Source: Candidatus Coatesiibacteriota bacterium (GTDB taxonomy: Bacteria; RBG-13-66-14; B26-G2). Taken from it: a stretch of 10,677 bases of DNA. This document shows, one piece after another, positions 1 to 6,492 of the stretch (positions are counted from its first letter, which is position 1; each line of letters begins with the position of its first letter). The translations under genes and the position numbers were made by a program. The notes beneath the pieces were generated by a model. That model was not told where the DNA came from and searched no databases. It was given only the letters and a program-made list of their open reading frames with translations. Location of the stretch: assembly GCA_003647715.1 (NCBI GenBank), contig QMNJ01000042.1, forward strand, positions 1 through 10,677. Direction: 5' to 3'.

Positions 1-339
1 ATATATGACGGTTAAAGATAGAAACAGGCACAGCGGAAATAGACGAGATGATGTAATCTTTCTAACTCTATCAATGAAGGTGTCATATTTGAGCCAATCG
101 GATAATGTCAGGCGAACCGAGAAGGCAAAGGCAAGATAGAGGCATATTCTCCTCAGGCTGGTGAGGCTCAGTTCAGCGAAGCCCAGGTTAATTCTATAGC
201 CCCCTGAGAACAGGATTGTAAGAGCGGTGAAGGCGAGGACGATGATGACAATCTCAAGAGGTCGCTTGATGAGAACAGATAACATTCTGTATCTCTCATT
301 CTCAGTATGGCTTGCTTCGTAAGTGCTCATTTGCTTCAT
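1..339 (-). CDS. Membrane protein, N-terminal part (partial at left edge)
   Basis: An open frame of 113 codons reads leftward from ATG at 337-339 and leaves the window without a stop, so only the N-terminus is seen. After about 24 mostly polar residues comes a hydrophobic segment (EIVIIVLAFTALTILFSGG), then a short polar stretch (YRINLGFAELSLTSLRR), a second hydrophobic segment (ICLYLAFAFSVRLTL), and a third beginning at the edge (PLCLFLSLTVIY). A first TM helix followed by a GG(Y/F)R-type stretch and a second helix resembles the start of large polytopic membrane proteins, often annotated as GT39/ArnT-like glycosyltransferases; this is an inference from style only. In-frame codons upstream of the ATG contain no other start before a TAA. 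The SD is weak. A second ATG lies at 328-330. The gene is divergent from the capsid operon. Confidence 0.7.
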   Translation of the reverse strand, partial: MKQMSTYEASHTENERYRMLSVLIKRPLEIVIIVLAFTALTILFSGGYRINLGFAELSLTSLRRICLYLAFAFSVRLTLSDWLKYDTFIDRVRKITSSRLFPLCLFLSLTVIY

Positions 340-362
340 CCCTGCGACCTGTGAGGTTAAGA

Positions 363-392
363 ATAATTAAATATACCTGTAATATATGTCAA
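363..392 (-). promoter_or_regulatory. Candidate promoter of the left membrane-protein gene
   Basis: On the minus strand there is a perfect -35 TTGACA (392 to 387) and, 18 bp on, AATTAT (368 to 363), which matches the -10 consensus at four of six positions. Transcription would start about 17 bases before the ATG at 339. The -35 is strong and the -10 is poor, so activity may need an activator or a different -10. Confidence 0.4.
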
Positions 393-393
393 G

Positions 394-404
394 ACCCTGA
401 GGGT
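394..404. promoter_or_regulatory. Short perfect palindrome between divergent promoters
   Basis: ACCCT-G-AGGGT is a perfect inverted repeat with a 1-base centre. It lies just upstream of the -35 of the leftward promoter and about 50 bp upstream of the -35 of the capsid-operon promoter. The position suits an operator for a dimeric regulator acting on one or both genes. No regulator gene is visible in the window, and an 11-bp palindrome can occur by chance. Confidence 0.25.
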
Positions 405-453
405 GTAGAAGGCAAAAAAGTGGGGGAAAATTGGTATAAATATATTATTTTGA

Positions 454-482
454 TTGATATTAGTATAGCAATATGCTATAAT
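454..482 (+). promoter_or_regulatory. Strong sigma70-like promoter of the capsid operon
   Basis: TTGATA (454-459) matches the -35 consensus at five of six positions. It is followed by an optimal 17-bp spacer and a perfect TATAAT (477-482) preceded by TG at 474-475, an extended -10. The predicted start is near 489, giving a leader of about 25 bases that contains the GAGGGGGAG ribosome binding site (497-505) of the protease gene. This is the best full promoter in the window and argues that the capsid genes are transcribed on their own. Confidence 0.75.
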
Positions 483-513
483 TTATTCAGAATTATGAGG
501 GGGAGAGAAAGAT

Positions 514-1557
514 ATGGTTGATAGAGATTTTAAAAGAAATATATCGGTTTACTCTGCTAATAGATTCAAGAAACATCTCATTGATGTCGGGACTTATCCC
601 TATCCGGGGGACCCTTCAAGGAAATTTGTTGTTGATGAGAAGCGACTTGAGGAATGGGTGAGGGCATTTAGGGAAGCAGGGATTAAGGTCTTCATACCTC
701 TGAGACACTCCAAAGACCCGAGGGACAATGTCGGCTGGGTTGAGGACATCTTCATTGAAGGTGGCTCTCTGTATGCTGTTATGCAGATTACTGACCCCGA
801 GGTTGCAGAGAAGATAAGGCGTGGTTCAATCATTCACACATCTCTGGGAATAGAGTTTAACTTCACCGACGACAGTGGAAGAACACACAAAGAGATAATT
901 AGACACATCGCCCTCACCCTGGACCCCCATATCACGAGACAGGAACCGTTCATTGAGTTATCTAATGATAGAGAGGAGGTTGTTATGCCAGAGGAGAAGG
1001 ATATTTTCGCTTACTATGATGAGAGTGAGAAAAAGGGCTATTTCCCCCACCACCACAGTGATGGCACTCTTGATGTTGAGATGCTGGTGGATGCTTTAAG
1101 AGAGATTGATTCGTCGGATGTAAGCGAAGAGATAAAGAGAGTCGCAAGGGAGCACATCTATAAACACATAATAGAAGTGTTTGGTCTCTTTGTGAATGAG
1201 AAGAGCGAGTTGGAAAGGAAGATGGATGACCTGAGGAGGGATGCAAACAAGGGTAGAATGGAGATATGGAAACAGAGGTTGAAGGGGCTTATGAACGAGG
1301 GCAAGATTACACCAGCGGTCCATCGGGAATTATCTCTTGTTCTTGAGAGGGATGTTGCTACTGAGAGTAAAGAGGATGAGGGCAGTGTTTTCGGTGTTGT
1401 CCTTGACGCACTATCAAAGCTCCCATCAGCGGTGAACAGCAAGGTTCTAACCCGATACGGTTCATTTAGTCCCCGGATGCTATCAGGTGATGAGAAGGAT
1501 CTGATAGATAAATTAGGGGTATCTGAAGAGGCATACAGGAAATATTCTATGAAGTAG
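514..1557 (+). CDS. Mu gpI-like prohead protease with C-terminal scaffold domain
   Basis: A 347-residue protein, close to the length I recall for Mu gpI (about 360). The N-terminal part (about 1-150) looks like a phage head-maturation protease. Candidate catalytic residues are His65 (PLRHSKDP) and Ser110 (IHTSLGIEF), with His131 (IIRHIALTLDPH) as a possible third member; these are assigned by pattern, not alignment. The C-terminal part (about 158-347) is charged and helical. It contains a PHHHSDG...LVDALREI segment, a probable coiled coil around 210-245, and endings of the type NEGKITPAVHRE, ALSKLPSAV and LGVSEEAYRKY that recall gpI-type scaffold tails. In Mu, this protein guides capsid assembly and then cleaves the scaffold. 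The start follows a GAGGGGGAG SD. It is the first gene of a three-gene operon, 21 bp before the cement gene. No frameshift or obvious loss is seen. Confidence 0.85.
   Translation: MVDRDFKRNISVYSANRFKKHLIDVGTYPYPGDPSRKFVVDEKRLEEWVRAFREAGIKVFIPLRHSKDPRDNVGWVEDIFIEGGSLYAVMQITDPEVAEKIRRGSIIHTSLGIEFNFTDDSGRTHKEIIRHIALTLDPHITRQEPFIELSNDREEVVMPEEKDIFAYYDESEKKGYFPHHHSDGTLDVEMLVDALREIDSSDVSEEIKRVAREHIYKHIIEVFGLFVNEKSELERKMDDLRRDANKGRMEIWKQRLKGLMNEGKITPAVHRELSLVLERDVATESKEDEGSVFGVVLDALSKLPSAVNSKVLTRYGSFSPRMLSGDEKDLIDKLGVSEEAYRKYSMK
974..979 (+). promoter_or_regulatory. Internal ribosome binding site for a separate scaffold protein
   Basis: A perfect AGGAGG lies inside the protease gene, 5 bases before an in-frame ATG at 985-987. 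It is a better SD match than the one serving the full-length gene. It sits just after the protease domain, where a scaffold-only product should begin. Confidence 0.65.
985..1557 (+). CDS. Probable scaffold protein from an internal in-frame start (Mu Z-like)
   Basis: Reading from ATG 985 in the protease frame gives a 190-residue protein starting MPEEKDIFAYY, identical to protease residues 158-347. Visible support is the perfect SD at 974-979 with 5-base spacing and the position at the protease/scaffold boundary. Established parallel: phage Mu makes scaffold Z from inside gene I, and lambda makes Nu3 from inside gene C. The product would be the protease-free scaffold, made in excess, around which the capsid protein assembles. 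It is highly charged and predicted helical, with a heptad-like stretch around full-length residues 210-245. That it is actually made is inference. Confidence 0.65.
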   Translation: MPEEKDIFAYYDESEKKGYFPHHHSDGTLDVEMLVDALREIDSSDVSEEIKRVAREHIYKHIIEVFGLFVNEKSELERKMDDLRRDANKGRMEIWKQRLKGLMNEGKITPAVHRELSLVLERDVATESKEDEGSVFGVVLDALSKLPSAVNSKVLTRYGSFSPRMLSGDEKDLIDKLGVSEEAYRKYSMK

Positions 1558-1578
1558 TTTTTACTATGGAGGTGAGAG

Positions 1579-1986
1579 ATGGTGTTAACTGAAAACTATG
1601 ACGCAGAGGGCAAGGTCGGCGCCTTGATTCTCTACAAGGTTGCTGGAGGTGCCCATATTTATAAGGGCGCCTTGGTCTGCCTGAATGGAGATGGCTATGC
1701 TGTCGGTGGCTCTGATACCGCTGGCTATAAGTTCATCGGTGTCGCATACGAGGAGGTTGATAACTCAGGTGGCTCTGACGGTGAGGTGAGCATCAGGGTG
1801 TTGAAGACCGGTAGTTTCCTATATCCGATAGAGTCATCTCAGCAGTCAGACCTGGGGGCATCAGCATACATCAAGGATGATGGTGAGGTTGCCCTCACAA
1901 CCACCAATAGCATTCTTGCCGGATATATTTGCGAGAGACCTTCCGCCAGTAGTGTGAGAGTGAGAATAGACAATGCGGTCAGATAG
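1579..1986 (+). CDS. Capsid cement/decoration-like protein (DUF2190 type)
   Basis: A 135-residue, glycine-rich and beta-rich protein with no signal peptide or TM segment. Features such as an early KGALVCLNGDGYAVG stretch, KFIGVAYEEVD in the middle, DLGASAYIKDDGEVAL late, and a C-terminal AGYICERPSASSVRVRIDN strand resemble the small DUF2190-like proteins encoded next to phage capsid genes. Members are thought to bind and stabilise the outer capsid surface. The start is set by a near-ideal GGAGGTGA SD (1568-1575). It lies between protease and capsid genes with gaps of 21 and 12 bp, so it is cotranscribed. The family call rests on size, strand pattern and position; a different small head protein is possible. 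Confidence 0.7.
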   Translation: MVLTENYDAEGKVGALILYKVAGGAHIYKGALVCLNGDGYAVGGSDTAGYKFIGVAYEEVDNSGGSDGEVSIRVLKTGSFLYPIESSQQSDLGASAYIKDDGEVALTTTNSILAGYICERPSASSVRVRIDNAVR

Positions 1987-1998
1987 GAGGTTTGGAGT

Positions 1999-2892
1999 AT
2001 GGCAATTGTGAGCGGTGATATTCCCCGTCTTCTTGAGGCGGGTTTGAAGACAATATTCTTTGAGGCGTATGAGAAGACGCCTGTATTCTATGAGAAAGTG
2101 GCGACAGTGGTTCCGTCCACCAGAGACAGGGAGGTTTATGCCTGGCTAGGTAATCTCCCCAGGATGAGCGAGTGGGTGGACGAGAGGATTCCGAAGGGGC
2201 TTTTGGAACATGAGTTCACCATTGTGAACAAGAACTGGGAGCTCTCCATAGCCATAGATAGGAATGCACTTGAGGACGACCAGTATGGTCAGATTAAGGC
2301 GAGGGTTTCACAGATGGGTGAAGAGGCGGCGAGGCATATTGACGAACTGGTGTTCTCACTCCTTGCCGATGGTTTCAATCTCCCCTGCTACGATGGTCAG
2401 AACTTCTTTGACGATGAGCATCAGGAAGGCAAGAGTCCAGTTCAGTCAAATAAAGGCACAGTAGCACTTTCGGTAGATTCTTATGCAGATGCGAGGGCGA
2501 AGATGATGCGTCTGGTGGATGACCAGAATAAGCCCATGGGCATTGTCCCCGACACAATCGTAGTCCCACCCGAACTGGAGGAGACAGCCCGCCTTATCAT
2601 CGCCAGTGATTACTACCCCTCGGGCTCGTCAATGGCGGCGAATCCATGGAAGAACTCAGCAGAACTAATTGTTACCCCATATCTTACTGGAACCCAGAAC
2701 TGGTTTCTGTTGTGCACATCAAGGGCTGTGAAGCCATTGATACTCCAGATGAGAAAAGAGGTTGAGTTCAACGCACTGGAGGGGTCGTCAGAGAGGGGCT
2801 TCTTCAGGCGAGAGTATGTCTATGGTGCGGAGGCGAGATACAATGTGGGCTATGGCATGTGGCAGTTTGCTTATGGCTCTATTGTCTCTTAG
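1999..2892 (+). CDS. Major capsid protein, Mu gpT family (HK97 fold)
   Basis: A 297-residue protein close to the length of Mu gpT (about 305) and apparently intact. Recognisable family blocks are KTPVFYEKVATVVPST (26-41), YAWLGNLPRMSEWVDERI (47-64), a segment from HIDELVFSLL (113-122) to CYDGQNFFDDEH (130-141), and a late FNALEGSSERGFFRREYVYGA region leading to the GYGMWQFAYGS tail. gpT-type proteins form the icosahedral shell of Mu-like phages. The start has an AGGAGG SD at 1985-1990 with 8-base spacing. In Mu-like phages this gene sits among terminase, portal, head-morphogenesis and tail genes. Here only protease, scaffold and cement accompany it, and the next gene is a convergent cvpA-family gene. 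No cargo-loading or targeting extension is evident. The family call is strong; the biological role is open. Confidence 0.9.
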   Translation: MAIVSGDIPRLLEAGLKTIFFEAYEKTPVFYEKVATVVPSTRDREVYAWLGNLPRMSEWVDERIPKGLLEHEFTIVNKNWELSIAIDRNALEDDQYGQIKARVSQMGEEAARHIDELVFSLLADGFNLPCYDGQNFFDDEHQEGKSPVQSNKGTVALSVDSYADARAKMMRLVDDQNKPMGIVPDTIVVPPELEETARLIIASDYYPSGSSMAANPWKNSAELIVTPYLTGTQNWFLLCTSRAVKPLILQMRKEVEFNALEGSSERGFFRREYVYGAEARYNVGYGMWQFAYGSIVS

Positions 2893-2902
2893 CGGGGTTT
2901 GG

Positions 2903-2927
2903 CATCTCATCTTCAGATGGTGAGATG
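2903..2927 (+). terminator. Stem-loop just after the capsid gene (not a canonical terminator)
   Basis: CATCTCA (2903-2909) pairs with TGAGATG (2921-2927), 11 bases after the capsid stop codon; inner bases ATC/GAT can extend the pairing imperfectly. No T-tract follows, so it may be a 3' end-stabilising or processing hairpin rather than an intrinsic terminator. Confidence 0.35.
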
Positions 2928-2948
2928 GATTGTAGGATGAGAGGGATA

Positions 2949-2987
2949 GGAGATACCTAAACCAGATGAAAGAGAAAAGCTATCTCC
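2949..2987. other. Second inverted repeat in the convergent intergenic region
   Basis: GGAGATA (2949-2955) pairs with TATCTCC (2981-2987) across a 25-base, purine-rich loop. It lies between the ends of the capsid gene and the convergent cvpA-family gene. Neither strand shows a T-run after the stem. The 143-bp gap holds no supportable gene. Confidence 0.25.
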
Positions 2988-3035
2988 AACAAGGGTCGGT
3001 GGGCTGGAAAGACGAAAGAGGATAAAGTATCTATG

Positions 3036-3641
3036 TTAATGTTCTTTGGTCAATCTGTCCCATACGCCCTTCCCTTCGTCCTCTTTCTCTATCTTAAACC
3101 TATATAAGTCAATGCCTGTAAACTCCGAGAGCCAGTGACTTATCTTCTCGCCTCCTTTCATCTCTTTCCCCGTTAGCATACGATAGGTTCTGGGTGCTAG
3201 TTCAGTGAAGAATGGCGAGAACTTTGACCTCTTGAGAGTGGTGTCAACGCTGGTGATGAATGAGAACAGTGAGAGGAATATGAGGGCGAAACTTATAATA
3301 TATGAACCCTTGGCAAAGCCGAATATTAGACCGAATAATCTATCTGCCCAACCAAGATTTATTCCCTTCACTAATTTGTGAAGCACTGAAAATATAAACA
3401 TCACCCCCCCCGCTATTACCAGGAATACGATGACGAACGATACAACCGACGCAATACCAGAGGAAATACCCATTTTTTCAAATATTTGGGAGAATGAATC
3501 GCTGAAGCGGAAGCCGGTTAATATACCCGATATAACCGCAACCAGCCCTGATAGTTCCTTAATTAATCCTCGTGCGAAACCCATAAGGGCGAATATACCC
3601 ACGGTGGCTATTATCACTATATCAAGGATGTTTTCGCCCAT
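3036..3641 (-). CDS. CvpA-family membrane protein
   Basis: A 201-residue protein with about four TM segments (roughly residues 5-25, 29-48, 62-85 and 108-130) and a charged, cytosolic-type C-terminal tail. Two family hallmarks are visible: the first loop GFARGLIKELSGL and the motif WADRLFGLIFGFAKG before the last helix. CvpA proteins are named after colicin V production in E. coli and are linked to envelope homeostasis; their biochemical role is unsettled. The start is set by an AAAGGGGA SD on the minus strand (about 3649-3656). The gene lies 41 bp downstream of the DivIC/FtsB-like gene and is likely cotranscribed with it and enolase. Confidence 0.85.
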   Translation of the reverse strand: MGENILDIVIIATVGIFALMGFARGLIKELSGLVAVISGILTGFRFSDSFSQIFEKMGISSGIASVVSFVIVFLVIAGGVMFIFSVLHKLVKGINLGWADRLFGLIFGFAKGSYIISFALIFLSLFSFITSVDTTLKRSKFSPFFTELAPRTYRMLTGKEMKGGEKISHWLSEFTGIDLYRFKIEKEDEGKGVWDRLTKEH

Positions 3642-3682
3642 TTGATAGTCCCCTTTTGTATTAGAAAATGCATTGGCTATAT

Positions 3683-4012
3683 TTAATTGTTATCCTTGCT
3701 ATTGTCCAATTCTGCATTGGTCTTGCCGTCATCAAACATTATTATTGTTTCTCCATCCTTTATCATCCCATAGTCCTCTCTTAACTTCATATCTATATAC
3801 TCATTGAGTTTTTTCTCATCGTTCAGGATGGAATTTAACTCCTCATTCTCTCTCTTAAGTTCCTTCAACCTTGTCTCAAGGTCCTTCTTCTTATTCTCCA
3901 GCTTTATTATCTTCAAATAGCCGACATCACTGAATAGGTAAATATAGGTGAATAGTCCCAGAATGCATAAGATAAGAGTTATCAGAACAATCCGCCTGGT
4001 TCTTGTATTCAT
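3683..4012 (-). CDS. Septum formation initiator, DivIC/FtsB-like
   Basis: A 109-residue bitopic membrane protein. A basic N-terminus (NTRTRR) is followed by one TM helix (about 8-28), then a Lys/Glu/Leu coiled coil (about 35-70). The family-typical motif REDYGMIKDGETIIMF (about 78-93) comes next, with an acidic tail rich in D and N. FtsB/DivIC proteins bridge division proteins at the septum through the coiled coil, with the C-terminal part outside the membrane. The ATG overlaps the enolase stop (ATGA, 4009-4012), so translation is probably coupled. An eno-ftsB neighbourhood is well known in proteobacteria and supports the call. Sequence alone cannot separate FtsB from DivIC, so I give no symbol. 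Confidence 0.85.
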   Translation of the reverse strand: MNTRTRRIVLITLILCILGLFTYIYLFSDVGYLKIIKLENKKKDLETRLKELKRENEELNSILNDEKKLNEYIDMKLREDYGMIKDGETIIMFDDGKTNAELDNSKDNN

Positions 4013-5295
4013 CTCTCCTTAACCCACATCTCTATGATTTTCTTGCCTGCATAGATAGCGGTGTCTCCAAGTTCCTCCTCAATTCGTATTAAATTGTTAT
4101 ATTTGCAGACCCTCTCGCCCCTCGCCGGTGCCCCCGTCTTTATCTGCATCAGATTGAGACCAACAGCAATATCGGTGATAAAGGTGTCGGTTGTCTCACC
4201 TGAGCGGTGGGATATTACCGTAGCATAGTTGTTCTCCTTCGCCACTTCTACCACCTCAAGGGTCTCAGTGAGAGTTCCTATCTGGTTGGGCTTGATTAGT
4301 ATCGCATTAGCACAGCCCTCGTCTATTCCCCTCCTCAGTCGCTCACCGTTGGTTACGAACAGGTCATCGCCCACCAACTGAACCCTGTCACCCAGGCGTT
4401 CGGTCAGGGTCTTCCAGCCGTTCCAGTCGTCTTCAGCAAGACCATCTTCTATTGATATGATGGGGTATTTCTCTACCCACTCTTCGTAGATACTTATAAG
4501 GTCATGGCTTGTTATCTTCTTGCCCTCAAAGACATACTTATTGCTCTTGAAGAACTCGCTTGCTGCTGAGTCAATGGCTAGGAATATATCCTCACCTGCC
4601 CTGTAGCCAGCATCCGATACCGCACTGATAAGCAGGTCAAACGCCTCCTGGTTAGATTTCAGGTCAGGTGCAAAACCACCCTCATCGCCTATTGAGGTGG
4701 ATAACTTATTCTTCTTTAGTATTGCCTTTAATGAGTGGTATATCTCAGATGCAGAGCGAATTGCCTCGGTAAATGTGGTCATCCCTGCTGGCACCAGCAT
4801 AAATTCCTGAATATCCAGGTTGTTGTCTGCGTGGGCACCGCCATTGATGACATTCAATTGCGGAACGGGTATGTATCTGGCGTTTATGCCACCCAGGTAT
4901 GAGTAGAGGGGGAGGTCTAACGATAAGGCAGCCGCTTTGGCGACTGCTATGGAGACACCGAGGGTTGCATTAGCACCCAGGTTTGATTTGTTGGTGCTGG
5001 CGTCAATATCTATCATAGCCCTATCAATGAGGACCTGGTCATATACGCTATAGGAACATATCTGTGGAGCGATGGTATCAATTATGTTATGAATTGCTTT
5101 CATTACAGATTTGCCGTGAAATTTTTCAGGGTCATCATCCCTCAGTTCAATCGCCTCATGCTTCCCCGTTGATGCTCCCGAGGGGACGCTCGCCCTGGCG
5201 ATAATACCATCATCAAGGACTATATCAACCTCAACGGTCGGGTTTCCCCTGGAGTCAAGAATCTGACGCGCAAAGACCGATTCAATCATGCTCAT
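4009..5295 (-). CDS. eno: Enolase (phosphopyruvate hydratase)
   Basis: A 428-residue cytosolic enolase of normal length, converting 2-phosphoglycerate to phosphoenolpyruvate in glycolysis, and the reverse in gluconeogenesis. Visible signatures are the mobile loop GASTGKHEA (40-48), IQEFM with Glu164, GDEGGF with Glu205, the Mg ligands Asp242, Glu283 (SIEDG) and Asp310 (VGDD), catalytic Lys335 (LIKPNQIGTLTET), SHRSGET (362-368) and Lys386 in KTGAPARGERV. The active-site loop reads NGGAHADNN where E. coli has NGGEHADNN, a variant I recall from other bacteria. An AGGAGG SD at 5301-5306 selects the first of two nearby ATGs (5295, not 5289). No clean promoter is visible in the AT-rich leader, though it may lie there. 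First gene of the eno-divIC/ftsB-cvpA cluster. Confidence 0.98.
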   Translation of the reverse strand: MSMIESVFARQILDSRGNPTVEVDIVLDDGIIARASVPSGASTGKHEAIELRDDDPEKFHGKSVMKAIHNIIDTIAPQICSYSVYDQVLIDRAMIDIDASTNKSNLGANATLGVSIAVAKAAALSLDLPLYSYLGGINARYIPVPQLNVINGGAHADNNLDIQEFMLVPAGMTTFTEAIRSASEIYHSLKAILKKNKLSTSIGDEGGFAPDLKSNQEAFDLLISAVSDAGYRAGEDIFLAIDSAASEFFKSNKYVFEGKKITSHDLISIYEEWVEKYPIISIEDGLAEDDWNGWKTLTERLGDRVQLVGDDLFVTNGERLRRGIDEGCANAILIKPNQIGTLTETLEVVEVAKENNYATVISHRSGETTDTFITDIAVGLNLMQIKTGAPARGERVCKYNNLIRIEEELGDTAIYAGKKIIEMWVKER

Positions 5296-5359
5296 ACGCT
5301 CCTCCTGTGAATAACATTTTTAAGTTCCTATATATTATCAAAAACTTAACAATAAGACG

Positions 5360-5386
5360 AGGGGGCTTGTTATCTAGACCCCCCCT
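5360..5386 (-). terminator. Possible weak terminator after the TPR lipoprotein gene
   Basis: A 6-bp stem of AGGGGG (5360-5365) and CCCCCT (5381-5386) with a 15-base loop lies between the TPR lipoprotein stop and the enolase leader. On the minus strand the stem is followed by an interrupted T-rich stretch (CGTCTTATTGTT), so termination may be partial and allow read-through into eno. Confidence 0.4.
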
Positions 5387-5415
5387 GAAGAATATACAAA
5401 TTATAGCTTTTTTGA

Positions 5416-6357
5416 CTATTGATTCTCTTCTTCCTTTTTCTTCTTAATTATCTCCTCCGCCTTCTTGCCCGCCTCTATCGCCTTCTCCTTATTACCTGTC
5501 TTGCTATAACACTGTGCGAGACGAGCCCATGCGACCTCATCATCCTCATACTTCTCCACATACTTCTCAAGTATCTCAACTGCACCTTCATAGTCCTGCT
5601 TCTCATCCTGCAAAGCACTGCCGAGATAGTAGTAGGCATCCAGGTATTCAGGGTCTAATTCAATCACCTTTCTGTATTTCTCTATTGCTTCATCAATACT
5701 GCCCTGCAGGTGAAGTGACCTTGCAACCTTATATTGAACCTCTGCATTGTCGGGCTCCTTCTCGGCAAGAACAAAAAGGATTTCCGCTGCCTTCTCGGTA
5801 TCTCCGATGTCAAGGTATGCACTTGACAGATTGGTGAGGAAATCAACATTGTCGGGTTGAAGTTCAACTGCTTTCTTGAATGCTTCTACCGCTTTCTCTG
5901 GTTTTTCAAGAATGCCATAGCATAGCCCCAATGAGTTAAATGACTCTGCTTTGGTGGGGTCGGCTCTGGAAGCGAGCTCAAAGTATTCTGCTGCTGTCTC
6001 GTAGTCATGTTCTACATATACAGGGATGGCGAAGTCGTTGTATATCTTCACCCAGAGTTCTTCTCTTGCAAGTTTTATATCCTCATCAAACTTCGGGTCT
6101 AAACCTTCACCATTATCAAGGGCTTCAATGGCTTCTTCCCACATCTGCTTGTTGGCGTATGCCTTTGCCAGATACATATAGACCTCGGGATTTTCGGGCT
6201 GTTTATCTCGTGCCTGTTGGAAATAGTTTATTGCCTCGTCAATCCTTCCCGCCTCTAAAGCAATTATCCCACCCGAGAGTTCAGGTGTTTTACATGAAAG
6301 TAGAACGGTTAGTGATAACATCAGTAATGAGATTGCTAATAACGATATTATCCTCAT
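5416..6357 (-). CDS. TPR-repeat lipoprotein
   Basis: A 313-residue protein. Its hydrophobic signal peptide (MRIISLLAISLLMLSLTVL) ends in a lipobox LLSC with Cys at residue 22, so it is predicted to be lipidated and held in the envelope. The rest is a run of about seven TPR helix pairs, for example GRIDEAINYFQQARDKQPENPEVYMYLA, YETAAEYFELASRADPTKAESFNSLG, PEKAVEAF..., IDEAIEKYRKVIELDPEYLDAYYYLG, and a final NKEKAIEAGKKAEE. The tail is a Lys/Glu stretch. TPR arrays bind partner proteins; the partner is unknown. A GTG at 6366 is also in frame, but the GGAGG at 6366-6370 overlaps it and stands 8 bases before ATG 6357, so 6357 is the likely start. Divergent from the secreted-protein gene at 6493. 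Confidence 0.9.
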   Translation of the reverse strand: MRIISLLAISLLMLSLTVLLSCKTPELSGGIIALEAGRIDEAINYFQQARDKQPENPEVYMYLAKAYANKQMWEEAIEALDNGEGLDPKFDEDIKLAREELWVKIYNDFAIPVYVEHDYETAAEYFELASRADPTKAESFNSLGLCYGILEKPEKAVEAFKKAVELQPDNVDFLTNLSSAYLDIGDTEKAAEILFVLAEKEPDNAEVQYKVARSLHLQGSIDEAIEKYRKVIELDPEYLDAYYYLGSALQDEKQDYEGAVEILEKYVEKYEDDEVAWARLAQCYSKTGNKEKAIEAGKKAEEIIKKKKEEENQ

Positions 6358-6390
6358 AAAAGACACCTCCAGATTCTAATAGAGAAGATT

Positions 6391-6418
6391 ACCATACTGA
6401 TGTCTTTTTTCAAGTCAA
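6391..6418 (-). promoter_or_regulatory. Candidate promoter of the TPR lipoprotein gene
   Basis: On the minus strand, TTGACT (6418 to 6413, five of six) is followed after 16 bp by TATGGT (6396 to 6391, four of six). The predicted start near 6384 gives a leader of about 27 bases holding the GGAGG SD. An overlapping alternative uses TTGAAA and TAATCT a few bases further on. Confidence 0.45.
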
Positions 6419-6458
6419 AGTTTTTAAAATTGGATGCTCAATTATCTCTTCATTATAC

Positions 6459-6486
6459 TTGACATAGGTATCTATAAGTGTAAAAT
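6459..6486 (+). promoter_or_regulatory. Strong promoter placing +1 on the start codon of the next gene
   Basis: A perfect -35 TTGACA (6459-6464), a 16-bp spacer and TAAAAT (6481-6486, five of six). Standard geometry puts the first transcribed base at 6493, the A of the ATG. No SD lies upstream, which fits a leaderless mRNA. Confidence 0.65.
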
Positions 6487-6492
6487 TGTGAT

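Noticed and set aside
312..521. A 69-codon plus-strand frame ending just inside the protease gene
   Set aside because: Its start overlaps the opposite-strand membrane gene, it runs through the divergent promoter region, and it has no SD and no protein-like composition.
983..1442. Several long antisense frames under the protease/scaffold gene
   Set aside because: They are shadows of a clearly coding, family-recognisable gene; they have skewed composition and no ribosome binding sites.
514..2892. Calling the capsid operon an encapsulin system
   Set aside because: The shell protein matches the Mu gpT family, is accompanied by a protease/scaffold and a cement-like protein, and no cargo enzyme is encoded beside it; encapsulins need neither scaffold nor protease.
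2953..3039. A short open frame after the capsid gene (ATA CCT AAA CCA GAT...) that could be read as a small phage protein MPKPDERE-like
   Set aside because: It lacks ATG, GTG or TTG at its beginning, follows a TAG immediately, is only about 28 codons, and lies in purine-rich DNA where stops are rare; it also overlaps the end of the cvpA-family gene.
5419..6359. Plus-strand frames opposite the TPR lipoprotein gene
   Set aside because: They mirror the TPR coding strand; none has an SD or recognisable content.
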